64,000 nt of DNA from positions 248,001-312,000 of the forward strand of contig NZ_LLWC01000022.1 of NCBI RefSeq assembly GCF_001561995.1. The letters run 5' to 3'. The number at the start of each line of letters is the position of its first letter. Position 1 is the first letter of the stretch. Positions 9,405-16,955 of the stretch are shown here, in pieces. The DNA is from Polycladidibacter hongkongensis. GTDB lineage: Bacteria > Pseudomonadota > Alphaproteobacteria > Rhizobiales > Stappiaceae. Below the pieces are notes generated by a model. It was not told the origin of the DNA and searched no databases. It saw only the letters and a program-made list of their open reading frames with translations. A program made the position numbers and the translations under genes.

Positions 9405-10649
9405 CTAAAACCGATCTGCGCGAAACGCATCAATCGAAACCTTTGCCGGACGCTGCGCCACCAAATCCGCAACCAGCTCCGCCGTACCAGCGGATTGCGT
9501 CAGCCCCAAATGCCCGTGCCCGAAGGCATAGCAAACCCGCTTACTTGCTTTTGCATAGTCGATCACCGGCAAACTGTCGGGCAATGACGGGCGGAAGCCC
9601 ATCCACTCTTGCCCCTGCGAACAATCCAGCCCCGGCAAGAATTGCTTTGCTTTGTTCAAAAGCACCTTGGAGCGCTGGAAATTCGGCGGCAAGTCCAATC
9701 CACCAAGCTCAACCGCCCCGCCAACACGCACGCCGCCTCCAATTCGAGAAACCACAAATCCATGTCCGCCGAAAGTGAGCTGCGTTTTTACATCAAACGC
9801 CCCGGGAGGCAGAGTGGTATTGTAACCGCGCTCGGTTTCCAACGGAATTCGCTCACCCAGCATTCTGGCCACGTGATGCGACCAAGCCCCGCCAGCCACA
9901 ACCACCCGATCTGCAACCACCTGTTGCCCGGCACAAACAAGTTGCACCCCATTCTCTTGCAGTGCAACCTGCCGCATCTCATCTTGAATAAAGCGCGCTC
10001 CCAGCGCGACAGCAGCGCTATATATCCGCTCCGCCCACTTGGCAGGCTCACACACATTCATCCAAGCAGGCGTAAAACCAGCATGGGTAAAACGCGGATC
10101 AATGCCAGATTGAATTTCAGCAATGGCCTCAGGCGAAGAGAGCAGATGAAATGCAATGCCGTGTTGCCGCTTCAGCTCCCAAGCAGGCATGCTGGCGCGA
10201 AATTGTCTTTCGCCTTCAAACAACTGCAGCTGCCCCTCGCGCTGCATCATACCCTCGCCGTCCACCTGCGCGATTTGTCGCTCCAGCGCGGCTTGGCAAA
10301 AACCCATCATCGCGCTTTGTGCCGCCACAGCTGCGCCATAGCGATCTGGCAAGCTGGCCCGCCAAAAACGCAACAGCCAAGGCAGAATTTTAGGGAAATA
10401 ACGTGGAGGTAAAGAAAGCGGCCCCAGCGGGTCCAGCAGCCATTTCGGCGCTTTGCGCATAATGCCCGGCGTTGCCAGCGGCTCGATATCGGCAAAAGCA
10501 AATGCCCCGGCATTGCCTTTGCTGGCCCCTTGCGCCACTCCGCTGCGATCAATCAAAGTGACATGGTAGCCCTCGCGCAACAACTGCAACGCACAGCTTA
10601 CCCCAATGATGCCAGCCCCCAGCACCACCACATGCTCATCGCATTTCAC
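9405..10649 (-). CDS. FAD-dependent D-amino acid dehydrogenase/oxidase, probable D-hydroxyproline dehydrogenase
   Basis: This 414-residue DAO-family flavoprotein has a dinucleotide-binding motif at its N-terminus (VVVLGAGIIGVSCALQLLREGYHVTLIDR) and a C-terminal family motif (YAFGHGHLGLTQSAGTAELVADL). I place the start at a GTG because GGGAGGAG precedes it by about 8 bases, and the FAD motif then starts at residue 8; the frame stays open 15 codons further upstream without a better site. In context it would oxidise cis-4-hydroxy-D-proline, made by the upstream epimerase, to 1-pyrroline-4-hydroxy-2-carboxylate. It appears to be a single-subunit enzyme, since no LhpE/LhpF-like partners are encoded nearby. 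Whether electrons go to oxygen or to a respiratory carrier cannot be told. Confidence 0.85.
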   Translation of the reverse strand: MKCDEHVVVLGAGIIGVSCALQLLREGYHVTLIDRSGVAQGASKGNAGAFAFADIEPLATPGIMRKAPKWLLDPLGPLSLPPRYFPKILPWLLRFWRASLPDRYGAAVAAQSAMMGFCQAALERQIAQVDGEGMMQREGQLQLFEGERQFRASMPAWELKRQHGIAFHLLSSPEAIAEIQSGIDPRFTHAGFTPAWMNVCEPAKWAERIYSAAVALGARFIQDEMRQVALQENGVQLVCAGQQVVADRVVVAGGAWSHHVARMLGERIPLETERGYNTTLPPGAFDVKTQLTFGGHGFVVSRIGGGVRVGGAVELGGLDLPPNFQRSKVLLNKAKQFLPGLDCSQGQEWMGFRPSLPDSLPVIDYAKASKRVCYAFGHGHLGLTQSAGTAELVADLVAQRPAKVSIDAFRADRF

Positions 10650-10683
10650 CCGCGCTCTCCTCCCGAGAAATTCCAATAGATCC

Positions 10684-10710
10684 CGCGCGCGCACCCTTTA
10701 AGCGCGCGCG
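10684..10710 (-). other. intercistronic GC hairpin between epimerase and D-hydroxyproline dehydrogenase genes
   Basis: A perfect 9-bp alternating CG stem (10684-10692 with 10702-10710) has a 9-base loop. On the coding (minus) strand the T-run lies before the stem, not after it, so it is unlikely to terminate. An mRNA-stabilising or processing hairpin is more likely. Confidence 0.6.
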
Positions 10711-10721
10711 AAAAAACATTA

Positions 10722-11672
10722 TCAGCTGCCGCGAATGCCGCTTATGTAGGGGTCGTTTGCATCAAACAGCAGTTCGCTTTGTGCTGTCACATATGCAGAG
10801 CCCTTCACCGTCGGCAAAACAGCACCAGCCGGAGCACTCTCGCCCTCAGCTGGAACATAGAACAGCTCATAGGTGCTATCGATGATGCTCTCTTGGCGCC
10901 AAATCGTATGAGCTGCAAGCAGTCCATCTGCGGCAAGGCATGCCACCTTTGCCGATGTTCCCGTCCCGCAAGGTGAACGGTCATAGGCCCCGCCCGGACA
11001 CATAACAAAGTTCCGACCGTGATTATGCGCGGATTTCGCCGGGCCAATCAGCTCCACATGGTCTATCTCACCGCCATCCGCGCCGGTGATCCCATTGCTG
11101 GCCAATGCCCTGCGGATCTCTAACGACACATGCGCAAGCTCGGGAATCTTCTCGTATTCCAGCGGCACACCGCCATCTTTAGTCAGGAAAAACCAGTTCC
11201 CGCCCCATGCCACATCACCGCGCACGGGGCCGACACCCGGGACAACAACAACAATGTCTTTCAAATAGCGATAACTCGGCACATTCACCACAGAGACCGT
11301 ATTGGTATCATGCAGCTCAACGCTGACCACACCCACTGGCGTTTCAAACCGGTGCACGCCCGGGCCAATACGCCCCAAATGCGCCAAAGTCACCGCCAGA
11401 CCAATGGTCGCGTGGCCACACATGCCAAGATTTCCAGCGGGATTAAAATAGATTACACCGGTAACGCAATCAGGCGCGTTGGCAGGCACCAGCAGCGCCC
11501 CCACAATCGCATCGTGCCCGCGCGGCTCCAACAGCACAGCCTTACAAAAATCGCCATGCTCCTGCTCCAGGCGCAAGGCGCGCTCGGCCAGAGAGCCATC
11601 GCCAAGCGATGGCCCCCCTTCCAAAACCAGCCGGGTCGGTTCCCCGGCTGTATGGCTATCGATTACCCGCAT
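10722..11672 (-). CDS. 4-hydroxyproline 2-epimerase (proline racemase superfamily)
   Basis: This 316-residue enzyme has both catalytic cysteines of the two-base epimerases: Cys85 in GNLGMCGHATIG and Cys235 in YDRSPCGTGTSA. The N-terminus MRVIDSHTAGEPTR is typical of the 4-HypE/ProR group. It would interconvert trans-4-hydroxy-L-proline and cis-4-hydroxy-D-proline, the first step of the pathway. The start codon lies inside the end of the deaminase gene (10-base overlap), so the two are translationally coupled. Plain proline racemase is the alternative, but the surrounding pathway genes favour hydroxyproline. Confidence 0.92.
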   Translation of the reverse strand: MRVIDSHTAGEPTRLVLEGGPSLGDGSLAERALRLEQEHGDFCKAVLLEPRGHDAIVGALLVPANAPDCVTGVIYFNPAGNLGMCGHATIGLAVTLAHLGRIGPGVHRFETPVGVVSVELHDTNTVSVVNVPSYRYLKDIVVVVPGVGPVRGDVAWGGNWFFLTKDGGVPLEYEKIPELAHVSLEIRRALASNGITGADGGEIDHVELIGPAKSAHNHGRNFVMCPGGAYDRSPCGTGTSAKVACLAADGLLAAHTIWRQESIIDSTYELFYVPAEGESAPAGAVLPTVKGSAYVTAQSELLFDANDPYISGIRGS

Positions 11673-12622
11673 ACAGCTTTGGTATCCGCCTGCTCGCTCC
11701 AGTCAGCGTACCAGTTCTTAAACAGCTGGTACTGCTGCTCAATGTAGTTACGCTGCGCATCACTCAGCGCATCCGTTTCATTGAAGTGCAAAGTGTATTC
11801 ACGCTCGCCATTCAAAACCATCAGATGTTTGTAGAACAACACCAGATCAGGGCCCTCATCGAAGGAGGAAAGTACGCCAAGCGCCTCTTCCAGTTCCTTG
11901 GCCTTTACCCGTGCCAGCGCATTACCGGCAGCCGCCTTCTTGGAAAGATCAACCAGCCGCAACACTTCCTGTGGCAAGGCATTACCGATACCGGTAATCG
12001 CGCCAATGGCGCCGCAGTTCACATAGCCATGATAAACATTGGTATCAACACCGATCATCAGTGCAACACTGTCATCTTGCGAGGTGATGTTTTCAGAAGC
12101 GTAACGCAAATCCTCAGAGCCGCCAAACTCCTTAAAGCCAATCAGGTTAGGGAATTTTGCTTTCAGCGCGAAGAACAGATCAGCTCGTGTAGCAAAGCCA
12201 TAGTAAGGGCTATTATAAATAACCGCAGGCAGATCGGGAGCGGCTTCCAAAATAGCGGAGAAGTGGTGCTTTTGAGCAATCAAAGAGGAGCCACGAGACA
12301 GCACCCGCGGAATAACCATCAGGCCATGAGCACCAACTTTTTGTGCATGTGCGGCGTGCGCAACAGCCTGCTTAGTGTTCACTGCACCCGTACCAACAAT
12401 GGTCGGCACACCAGCTTTTACCAGAGCTTCAACCCCAGCCATCCGCTCTTCGTCGGTCAGCAGCGGCCAATCACCCATGGAACCACAATAAACAACGCCA
12501 GACATGCCAGCATCAATGAGCTCGCGGCCCTTACGCACCAACGCATCAATGTCAGGTGTGCGATCAGCTTTGCAAGGTGTCATCAAAGCCGGAATACAAC
12601 CGGCGAACAAAGTGAGATCCAT
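11663..12622 (-). CDS. DapA-family 1-pyrroline-4-hydroxy-2-carboxylate deaminase
   Basis: This 319-residue protein has the class I aldolase fold of the dihydrodipicolinate synthase family. The Schiff-base lysine is Lys164 (GFKEFGG) and the conserved tyrosine is Tyr136 (IYNSPYYG), 28 residues apart as in DapA. The substrate-loop motif YCGSMGDWPLL fits the deaminase branch rather than lysine biosynthesis. In the pathway it converts 1-pyrroline-4-hydroxy-2-carboxylate to 2-oxoglutarate semialdehyde with loss of ammonia. It is the first gene of a five-gene minus-strand operon and faces the divergent GntR gene across an intergenic region holding a 30-bp palindrome. Confidence 0.88.
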   Translation of the reverse strand: MDLTLFAGCIPALMTPCKADRTPDIDALVRKGRELIDAGMSGVVYCGSMGDWPLLTDEERMAGVEALVKAGVPTIVGTGAVNTKQAVAHAAHAQKVGAHGLMVIPRVLSRGSSLIAQKHHFSAILEAAPDLPAVIYNSPYYGFATRADLFFALKAKFPNLIGFKEFGGSEDLRYASENITSQDDSVALMIGVDTNVYHGYVNCGAIGAITGIGNALPQEVLRLVDLSKKAAAGNALARVKAKELEEALGVLSSFDEGPDLVLFYKHLMVLNGEREYTLHFNETDALSDAQRNYIEQQYQLFKNWYADWSEQADTKAVCG

Positions 12623-12721
12623 CTTATTCCCCCAAAACTTGGATTAGGACCAAGGCTCTCTCCCCTCGGCCCATATTAAGCTTCCCAGCAGGCCCGCTGA
12701 GATATCAAGCATGAATCACTT

Positions 12722-12751
12722 ATATTGCATATTGGATCCAATATGCAATAT
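12722..12751. promoter_or_regulatory. 30-bp perfect palindrome, probable GntR operator for the hydroxyproline operon
   Basis: The half ATATTGCATATTGGA (12722-12736) is followed directly by its exact complement (12737-12751). It sits in the divergent intergenic region, 100 bases from the deaminase start and 73 from the GntR start, so one bound dimer could control both. Its core ATATTG-G-ATCCAAT recurs with one change upstream of the TRAP genes. Confidence 0.75.
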
Positions 12752-12823
12752 GAAATCTCTTTGCTTTTTCGCCAATGAGTTGTATCCACCAAAAACATCT
12801 TGAATTGGGGAGAGGAATCACCG

Positions 12824-13483
12824 GTGAACATCGAAAAAGTCGATATTTCCAAATCTGCATCAGCCTCGCAAATTATCTTCGAAGCGCTGCGCAACGCCAT
12901 TATCGCTGGCGAAATGGAGGTCGGCACACCGTTGCGCCAAGATGAAATCGCCCGCATGTTCAACACCAGTCGAATTCCCGTGCGCGAGGCGATCTCGCGG
13001 CTGGAGGAGCACGGCTTGGTCAAATCACAGCGCTACAAAGGCGCAGTGGTCTCCGGGCTTTCCGTGGAAGAAGCAAAAGAGATCTTCCAGTTTCGCATCC
13101 TGCTAGAAACAGAGGTCATCCGCCTTTCTGTCCCGCGCATGACCCGCAAGGATGTCGACAACGCTGCCACCGCCTGCGAGGCTTTCGAAAAAGCTACAGA
13201 TCCGATGCTATGGGGGCCGCTCAACCGCGATTTCCACCTCTCGCTCTACCAAGCCAGCCAACTGGGCTATCATTTGGAAGCCATCACCAATGCCATGGAT
13301 AAGGTAGATCGCTACTTGCGCGCCCAGCTCATGATGAGTGACGGCATGGCACTGGCAGATAAAGAGCACAAGGCCATCCTCAAGGCCTGCTCCGACAATG
13401 ATGCCGAACGCGCCGCCCGCCTCACCAGTGAACACCTGCGCGATGCCATGGGCTCGCTACTTACCCACCTTGAAGCGCTCTAG
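12824..13483 (+). CDS. GntR-family (FadR/FCD subfamily) transcriptional regulator
   Basis: This 219-residue regulator has an N-terminal winged HTH (about residues 10-75: ALRNAIIAGEMEVGTPLRQDEIARMFNTSRIPVREAISRLEEHGLV) and a C-terminal FCD ligand-binding domain, with the acidic and histidine residues that bind metal and carboxylate ligands (NRDFHLSLY, then DKEHKAILKA). I take a GTG start because GGGGAGAGG lies about 9 bases before it. It is divergent from the five-gene operon and convergent with the TRAP genes. The likely role is sensing hydroxyproline or a pathway intermediate and repressing both units through the ATATTG(G/T)ATCCAAT sites. Confidence 0.88.
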   Translation: MNIEKVDISKSASASQIIFEALRNAIIAGEMEVGTPLRQDEIARMFNTSRIPVREAISRLEEHGLVKSQRYKGAVVSGLSVEEAKEIFQFRILLETEVIRLSVPRMTRKDVDNAATACEAFEKATDPMLWGPLNRDFHLSLYQASQLGYHLEAITNAMDKVDRYLRAQLMMSDGMALADKEHKAILKACSDNDAERAARLTSEHLRDAMGSLLTHLEAL

Positions 13484-13511
13484 CTCTTCCTGCATCCCGA
13501 ACAAGTAGAAA

Positions 13512-13547
13512 GGGCGCCGCCTTCATTGGCCGCGCCCATTTCTTTTT
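13512..13547 (+). terminator. terminator of the GntR gene
   Basis: An imperfect stem (GGGCGC-C-GCC paired with GGC-C-GCGCCC) is followed by ATTTCTTTTT. It lies between the converging GntR and dctM genes and may work weakly in both directions. Confidence 0.6.
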
Positions 13548-13570
13548 ACATAGGATCCCGTCTAACCGGC

Positions 13571-14860
13571 TTAACCAAGCAGCAGGTTTGGCACCCACAA
13601 AGCGAGCTGCGGGATAAAGGTGGTCAACATCAACGTTGGCAACCATGCGAAGACAATAAACAGCAAAGTCGGCTTTAAGATCTCATTCACCGGCACCTCT
13701 GTCACCCGCGCACCAAGATAAAGCAGCGGCGCAGTTGGCGGTGTAATGTTTGCCATGCCCAAATTCACCCCAAGCACCGCGGCGAAATGAATTGGGTCCA
13801 TCCCAACCGACTGCACAATCGGCAACAGCAATGGCGTACACAGCAACAGCCCGGAGATGTCATCCATCAGCATGCCAACAAGGATCATGACCAGATTGAC
13901 CATCAGCAGAATCACAATCGGATCATCAGAGACCGAATAGATCAACTCCTCGGCAATCGCTGGAATGTCTTCGAAAATCAGGAAGCGGCTAACGATCAAC
14001 ACCATGAAAATCATCGCCATAACCACTCCGATGGTTACGCCGGAATGCAGCATGGTTTCGCGAAACTGCTTCCATGTCATGCCGCGGTAAACGTAAATCG
14101 CGATCGGCACCGCATACAGCACGGCAACACCCGCCGCCTCTGTTGGTGTCATCACCCCGCCGTAGATACCACCAAGAATAATGGCGGGCATCATCATTGC
14201 CGGAAATGCTTTGATGGAGCGGGTTTTCAGCGCCAAGCCAAAGTTTTCCGGGCGCTTCATCAGTTTGATGTCTTTATGCTTGCGCAGGCAAATCTGGTTC
14301 ACAATGATCAGCAGTACCACCAAGATGATGCCCGGAATGATGGTGGAAAGGAACGCCCGCAACACCGATTGCTGTGCAACCCAAGCATAAAGAATGTGGG
14401 AGGTACTTGGCGGGATCAATAAGCCCAACGGGCTGGAGCACACAAGCAGTGCCGCTGACAATCCGCGCGGATAATTGGCTTTGCGCAGATGCGGCATCAT
14501 GATCGAGCCAATGCAGATCAAAGTCGCGTTTGCCGCCCCCGCAATAGAACCAAACACACCAGAGGCCAACACCGCTGCAATAGAGAGGCCACCCTTAATA
14601 TGCCCGATGAACAACTCCGCCATCGCAACCAGTGGCGCCGCGATCTTGCCGCGCTCCATGATGCCACCTGCAATGATAAACAGCGGAATAGCGAGCAGTA
14701 CAACAGAATCCATGCGCCAATGCCCGGTTGGCAAATAACCCGCCACATCATGACCGCCCATCACCGCCAAAAATGCCAGCACAGCGCCAAACGCCAAATG
14801 CACACTCACGCCCAGCAGCAACAAGGTGCAGATGATAAGAATACTACCGAAAATAATCAT
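13571..14860 (-). CDS. dctM: TRAP transporter large permease, DctM subunit
   Basis: This 429-residue integral membrane protein has about 12 hydrophobic segments and the DctM signature pattern (GSIAGAANATLICIGSIMMPHL, then TPTEAAGVAVLYA and NLGMANITPPTAP). It would form the Na+-driven translocation channel. Its start overlaps the dctQ stop (ATGA). With the dctP-type protein and the catabolic genes on either side, the substrate is most likely hydroxyproline; substrate cannot be read from the permease itself. Confidence 0.92.
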   Translation of the reverse strand: MIIFGSILIICTLLLLGVSVHLAFGAVLAFLAVMGGHDVAGYLPTGHWRMDSVVLLAIPLFIIAGGIMERGKIAAPLVAMAELFIGHIKGGLSIAAVLASGVFGSIAGAANATLICIGSIMMPHLRKANYPRGLSAALLVCSSPLGLLIPPSTSHILYAWVAQQSVLRAFLSTIIPGIILVVLLIIVNQICLRKHKDIKLMKRPENFGLALKTRSIKAFPAMMMPAIILGGIYGGVMTPTEAAGVAVLYAVPIAIYVYRGMTWKQFRETMLHSGVTIGVVMAMIFMVLIVSRFLIFEDIPAIAEELIYSVSDDPIVILLMVNLVMILVGMLMDDISGLLLCTPLLLPIVQSVGMDPIHFAAVLGVNLGMANITPPTAPLLYLGARVTEVPVNEILKPTLLFIVFAWLPTLMLTTFIPQLALWVPNLLLG

Positions 14861-15453
14861 TTGCCCTTGCCCTCATCTATCAGTGCAATGTCTTCAACTG
14901 GCGGATGCTCCAGCTCTTCATGATGATCCGCCCAGCCCGGCCCCTTCCTGATGAGCAGATAGAAATGCAAAATGGCAAAAGCAGTCATGCAGATGTAGCC
15001 AACGAAAATACCAAGGCGCGGCACGAGAAACGGAATTTTCAGAGCATTGGTAGTTTGCCAAAGGGGATAGGTGCCAATCTCTTCGGCAATCATCAGATAC
15101 GCCCAGTAGCACACCAGCAGCAGCACAAGAATCTCGATGGTCTCAACCACCAGCTCACGCCACCAGATCACACGCGGATTTGTTATGAGAAAGCCCAGAA
15201 TGTCAGCGTTAATATGCGCTTTTTGCGCCGACGCCAAAGCCGCACCGATAAAGAACACCCAGAACGAGGCAGCCATGAGCCACTCTTCATAGGCGAACAA
15301 GTTGGCATTAAAGCCATAACGAAACACCACCACAAAGGAAAATGTCAGCGCCATAACTACACCGCCAGCAATCACCAGCGCCTGCATCAGTTTCAGCACC
15401 CGTTCCAGCGGCCCCGCGGCTCCGCCCGGCAACTCGTCAGTTAGATTAGTCAT
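14857..15453 (-). CDS. dctQ: TRAP transporter small permease, DctQ subunit
   Basis: This 198-residue protein has four predicted TM segments (about residues 25-45, 60-80, 105-125 and 150-170) and the family features FAYEEWLMAASFWVFFIGAALASAQKAHINAD. I chose the start MTNLTDELPGG because GGGGTAGGGGAC precedes it; the frame runs 20 codons upstream into the intercistronic hairpin, which argues against the longer form. It overlaps dctM by 4 bases. Confidence 0.9.
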   Translation of the reverse strand: MTNLTDELPGGAAGPLERVLKLMQALVIAGGVVMALTFSFVVVFRYGFNANLFAYEEWLMAASFWVFFIGAALASAQKAHINADILGFLITNPRVIWWRELVVETIEILVLLLVCYWAYLMIAEEIGTYPLWQTTNALKIPFLVPRLGIFVGYICMTAFAILHFYLLIRKGPGWADHHEELEHPPVEDIALIDEGKGK

Positions 15454-15469
15454 TTGTCCCCTACCCCCA

Positions 15470-15511
15470 AAAGCAAAAGGGGCCAGTCCTTTTATGCATA
15501 AGGACTGGCCC
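15470..15511 (-). terminator. intercistronic attenuator between dctP and dctQM
   Basis: A 12-bp perfect stem (15480-15491 with 15500-15511, GGGCCAGTCCTT and its complement) has an 8-base loop and is followed on the minus strand by TTTTGCTTTT. It sits between the binding protein and permease genes, where partial termination would give excess binding protein. Confidence 0.85.
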
Positions 15512-15527
15512 ACAAGGTTTTCGCTGA

Positions 15528-16538
15528 TTAGTTGGCAGCGGTGATGCGGTCCATCAAGTCCTTGCCAACAGTCTCTGACATTTCAGGCCAGACGTTCTTC
15601 TTGACGTGATCAACAATCATCTTGTTCTGCTCTGGGGTATAGCGCAGGATTTCGTAGCCAGCGTCGACCAGCTTCTGTTCAAACTTCGCATCGTTTGCTT
15701 TGTTGTAAGCAAAGAAGTCGTCGGAAGCGCGCTGGAAAGCAGCCTTTACAACTTTCTTCTGTTCATCATTCAACTTGTTCCAAGTCTTTTTGGAAGCGTA
15801 GTAGAAAGTCTGCTCAGGAATCGCGTTGATCTCGATGTAGTACTTGCCAACATTGGACTTGGCGAAGATGGTGTAGGTTGCTTCTTTGGTGCAGCAAATC
15901 GCGCCATCAACGATACCAGACTGCAGCGCAGGGAAGATGTCGCCCCATGCCATGGTGGTTGCCTGATAACCGATGCTTTCAACCATGGACTTCAGCACAG
16001 AAGAAGACCAAACGCGGATGTTCATGCCTTTGTCGCCAAGACCGGCAAAATCCTCAGGCTTCTTGTTGGAAACGATACCGGTGAAGCCCTCAGGGTTTGC
16101 ATTCAGCAGCACAAGACCAAGCTTATCCATGCGCTCGGTAAGCACCTTGATGACTTCTGAATTAGGATCGCGCAGCACGCTCTGCATCTCGTCATAGCTG
16201 GAAACGAGGAACGGCGTGGATAGAATGTCAAGCTTCGGGTCCTTATGCGCGTAGATAAAGCCCATGGAAAAATCGATGTTCCCGCGAGCCGTATCTTCCA
16301 CGAGGCTCTCGCCAGAACCCAACTGGTTCGCAGGGAAAACGGAAACTTTCAAACCCACATCAGCAGCTTCGATCTCTTTTTCGATCTGCTTCATCATGCG
16401 GGTGCCTTCATGGTCAACAGGCGCCACACCGGCAAACTTCAAGCGCAAATCAGCTGCAGAAACCGAAGTTGCAAAACCAGCGGCAACAACGCCAAGAACT
16501 GCCGCCTGACACACGCGGCCCAAGAACGTAGACTTCAT
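15528..16538 (-). CDS. dctP: TRAP transporter substrate-binding protein, DctP family
   Basis: This 336-residue periplasmic protein begins with a signal peptide (MKSTFLGRVCQAAVLGVVAAGFATSVSA, cleavage near residue 28). The DctP fold is shown by WSSSVLKSMVESIGYQATTMAWGDIFPALQSGIVDGA. In this family the arginine before it (NIRVW) clamps the substrate carboxylate. The start follows GGGAGG by about 7 bases; the frame is open upstream but without a signal-peptide-like start. It would capture hydroxyproline or a related compound for DctQM. A copy of the GntR-site core lies about 190 bases upstream. Confidence 0.92.
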   Translation of the reverse strand: MKSTFLGRVCQAAVLGVVAAGFATSVSAADLRLKFAGVAPVDHEGTRMMKQIEKEIEAADVGLKVSVFPANQLGSGESLVEDTARGNIDFSMGFIYAHKDPKLDILSTPFLVSSYDEMQSVLRDPNSEVIKVLTERMDKLGLVLLNANPEGFTGIVSNKKPEDFAGLGDKGMNIRVWSSSVLKSMVESIGYQATTMAWGDIFPALQSGIVDGAICCTKEATYTIFAKSNVGKYYIEINAIPEQTFYYASKKTWNKLNDEQKKVVKAAFQRASDDFFAYNKANDAKFEQKLVDAGYEILRYTPEQNKMIVDHVKKNVWPEMSETVGKDLMDRITAAN

Positions 16539-16955
16539 TAGATATCCTCCCAATCTCAAGCGCAGGTCCCCCTTGCAATACTTGAGAAAATTTGAGCTGC
16601 ACCAAGTCAGATGCGCCCATTCCAAATAACTTGCCTTACGGCAAGCCCCCAAAAGACACCCCCAAAAGCCCCTCCCTTTAAGGACTTTTTCAGCAAATGG
16701 CATATCAAACACCATCATTAGTAAATGGATATTGTATCCAATTTAACGGGTATTACTTAGGTACATAAACTCATTCCAAATCGAAGACAATGATAATATC
16801 ACCCCATCCCACACAAAGTGGAAAACAATACTCTCATTGCATCCAGAACGAGCGGAATTAGCACACAGAAGCACCTCCTGCGCACAAAATTCCTAGAGCA
16901 AGGCCCACCGCGGGAAATTGCTCCCCGCAGCAGACGGTAAATTGCAGATAAGTGA
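16539..16955. other. intergenic region upstream of dctP and downstream of the semialdehyde dehydrogenase
   Basis: It contains the operator core at 16729-16744. A GC-rich inverted repeat near 16910-16930 (GCGGG/CCCGC) lies just past the dehydrogenase stop but has no T-run. I see no gene here. Confidence 0.55.
16729..16744. promoter_or_regulatory. second copy of the GntR-type operator core, upstream of dctP
   Basis: ATATTGTATCCAATTT here matches ATATTGGATCCAATAT in the middle of the 30-bp palindrome at 14 of 16 positions. It lies in the dctP upstream region, consistent with shared control of uptake and catabolism. Confidence 0.65.

Noticed and set aside
8361-11672. Tandem duplication of a single proline racemase gene
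   Set aside because: The two proteins are very different in sequence and differ at both catalytic residues; they are separate subfamilies and not a recent duplicate.
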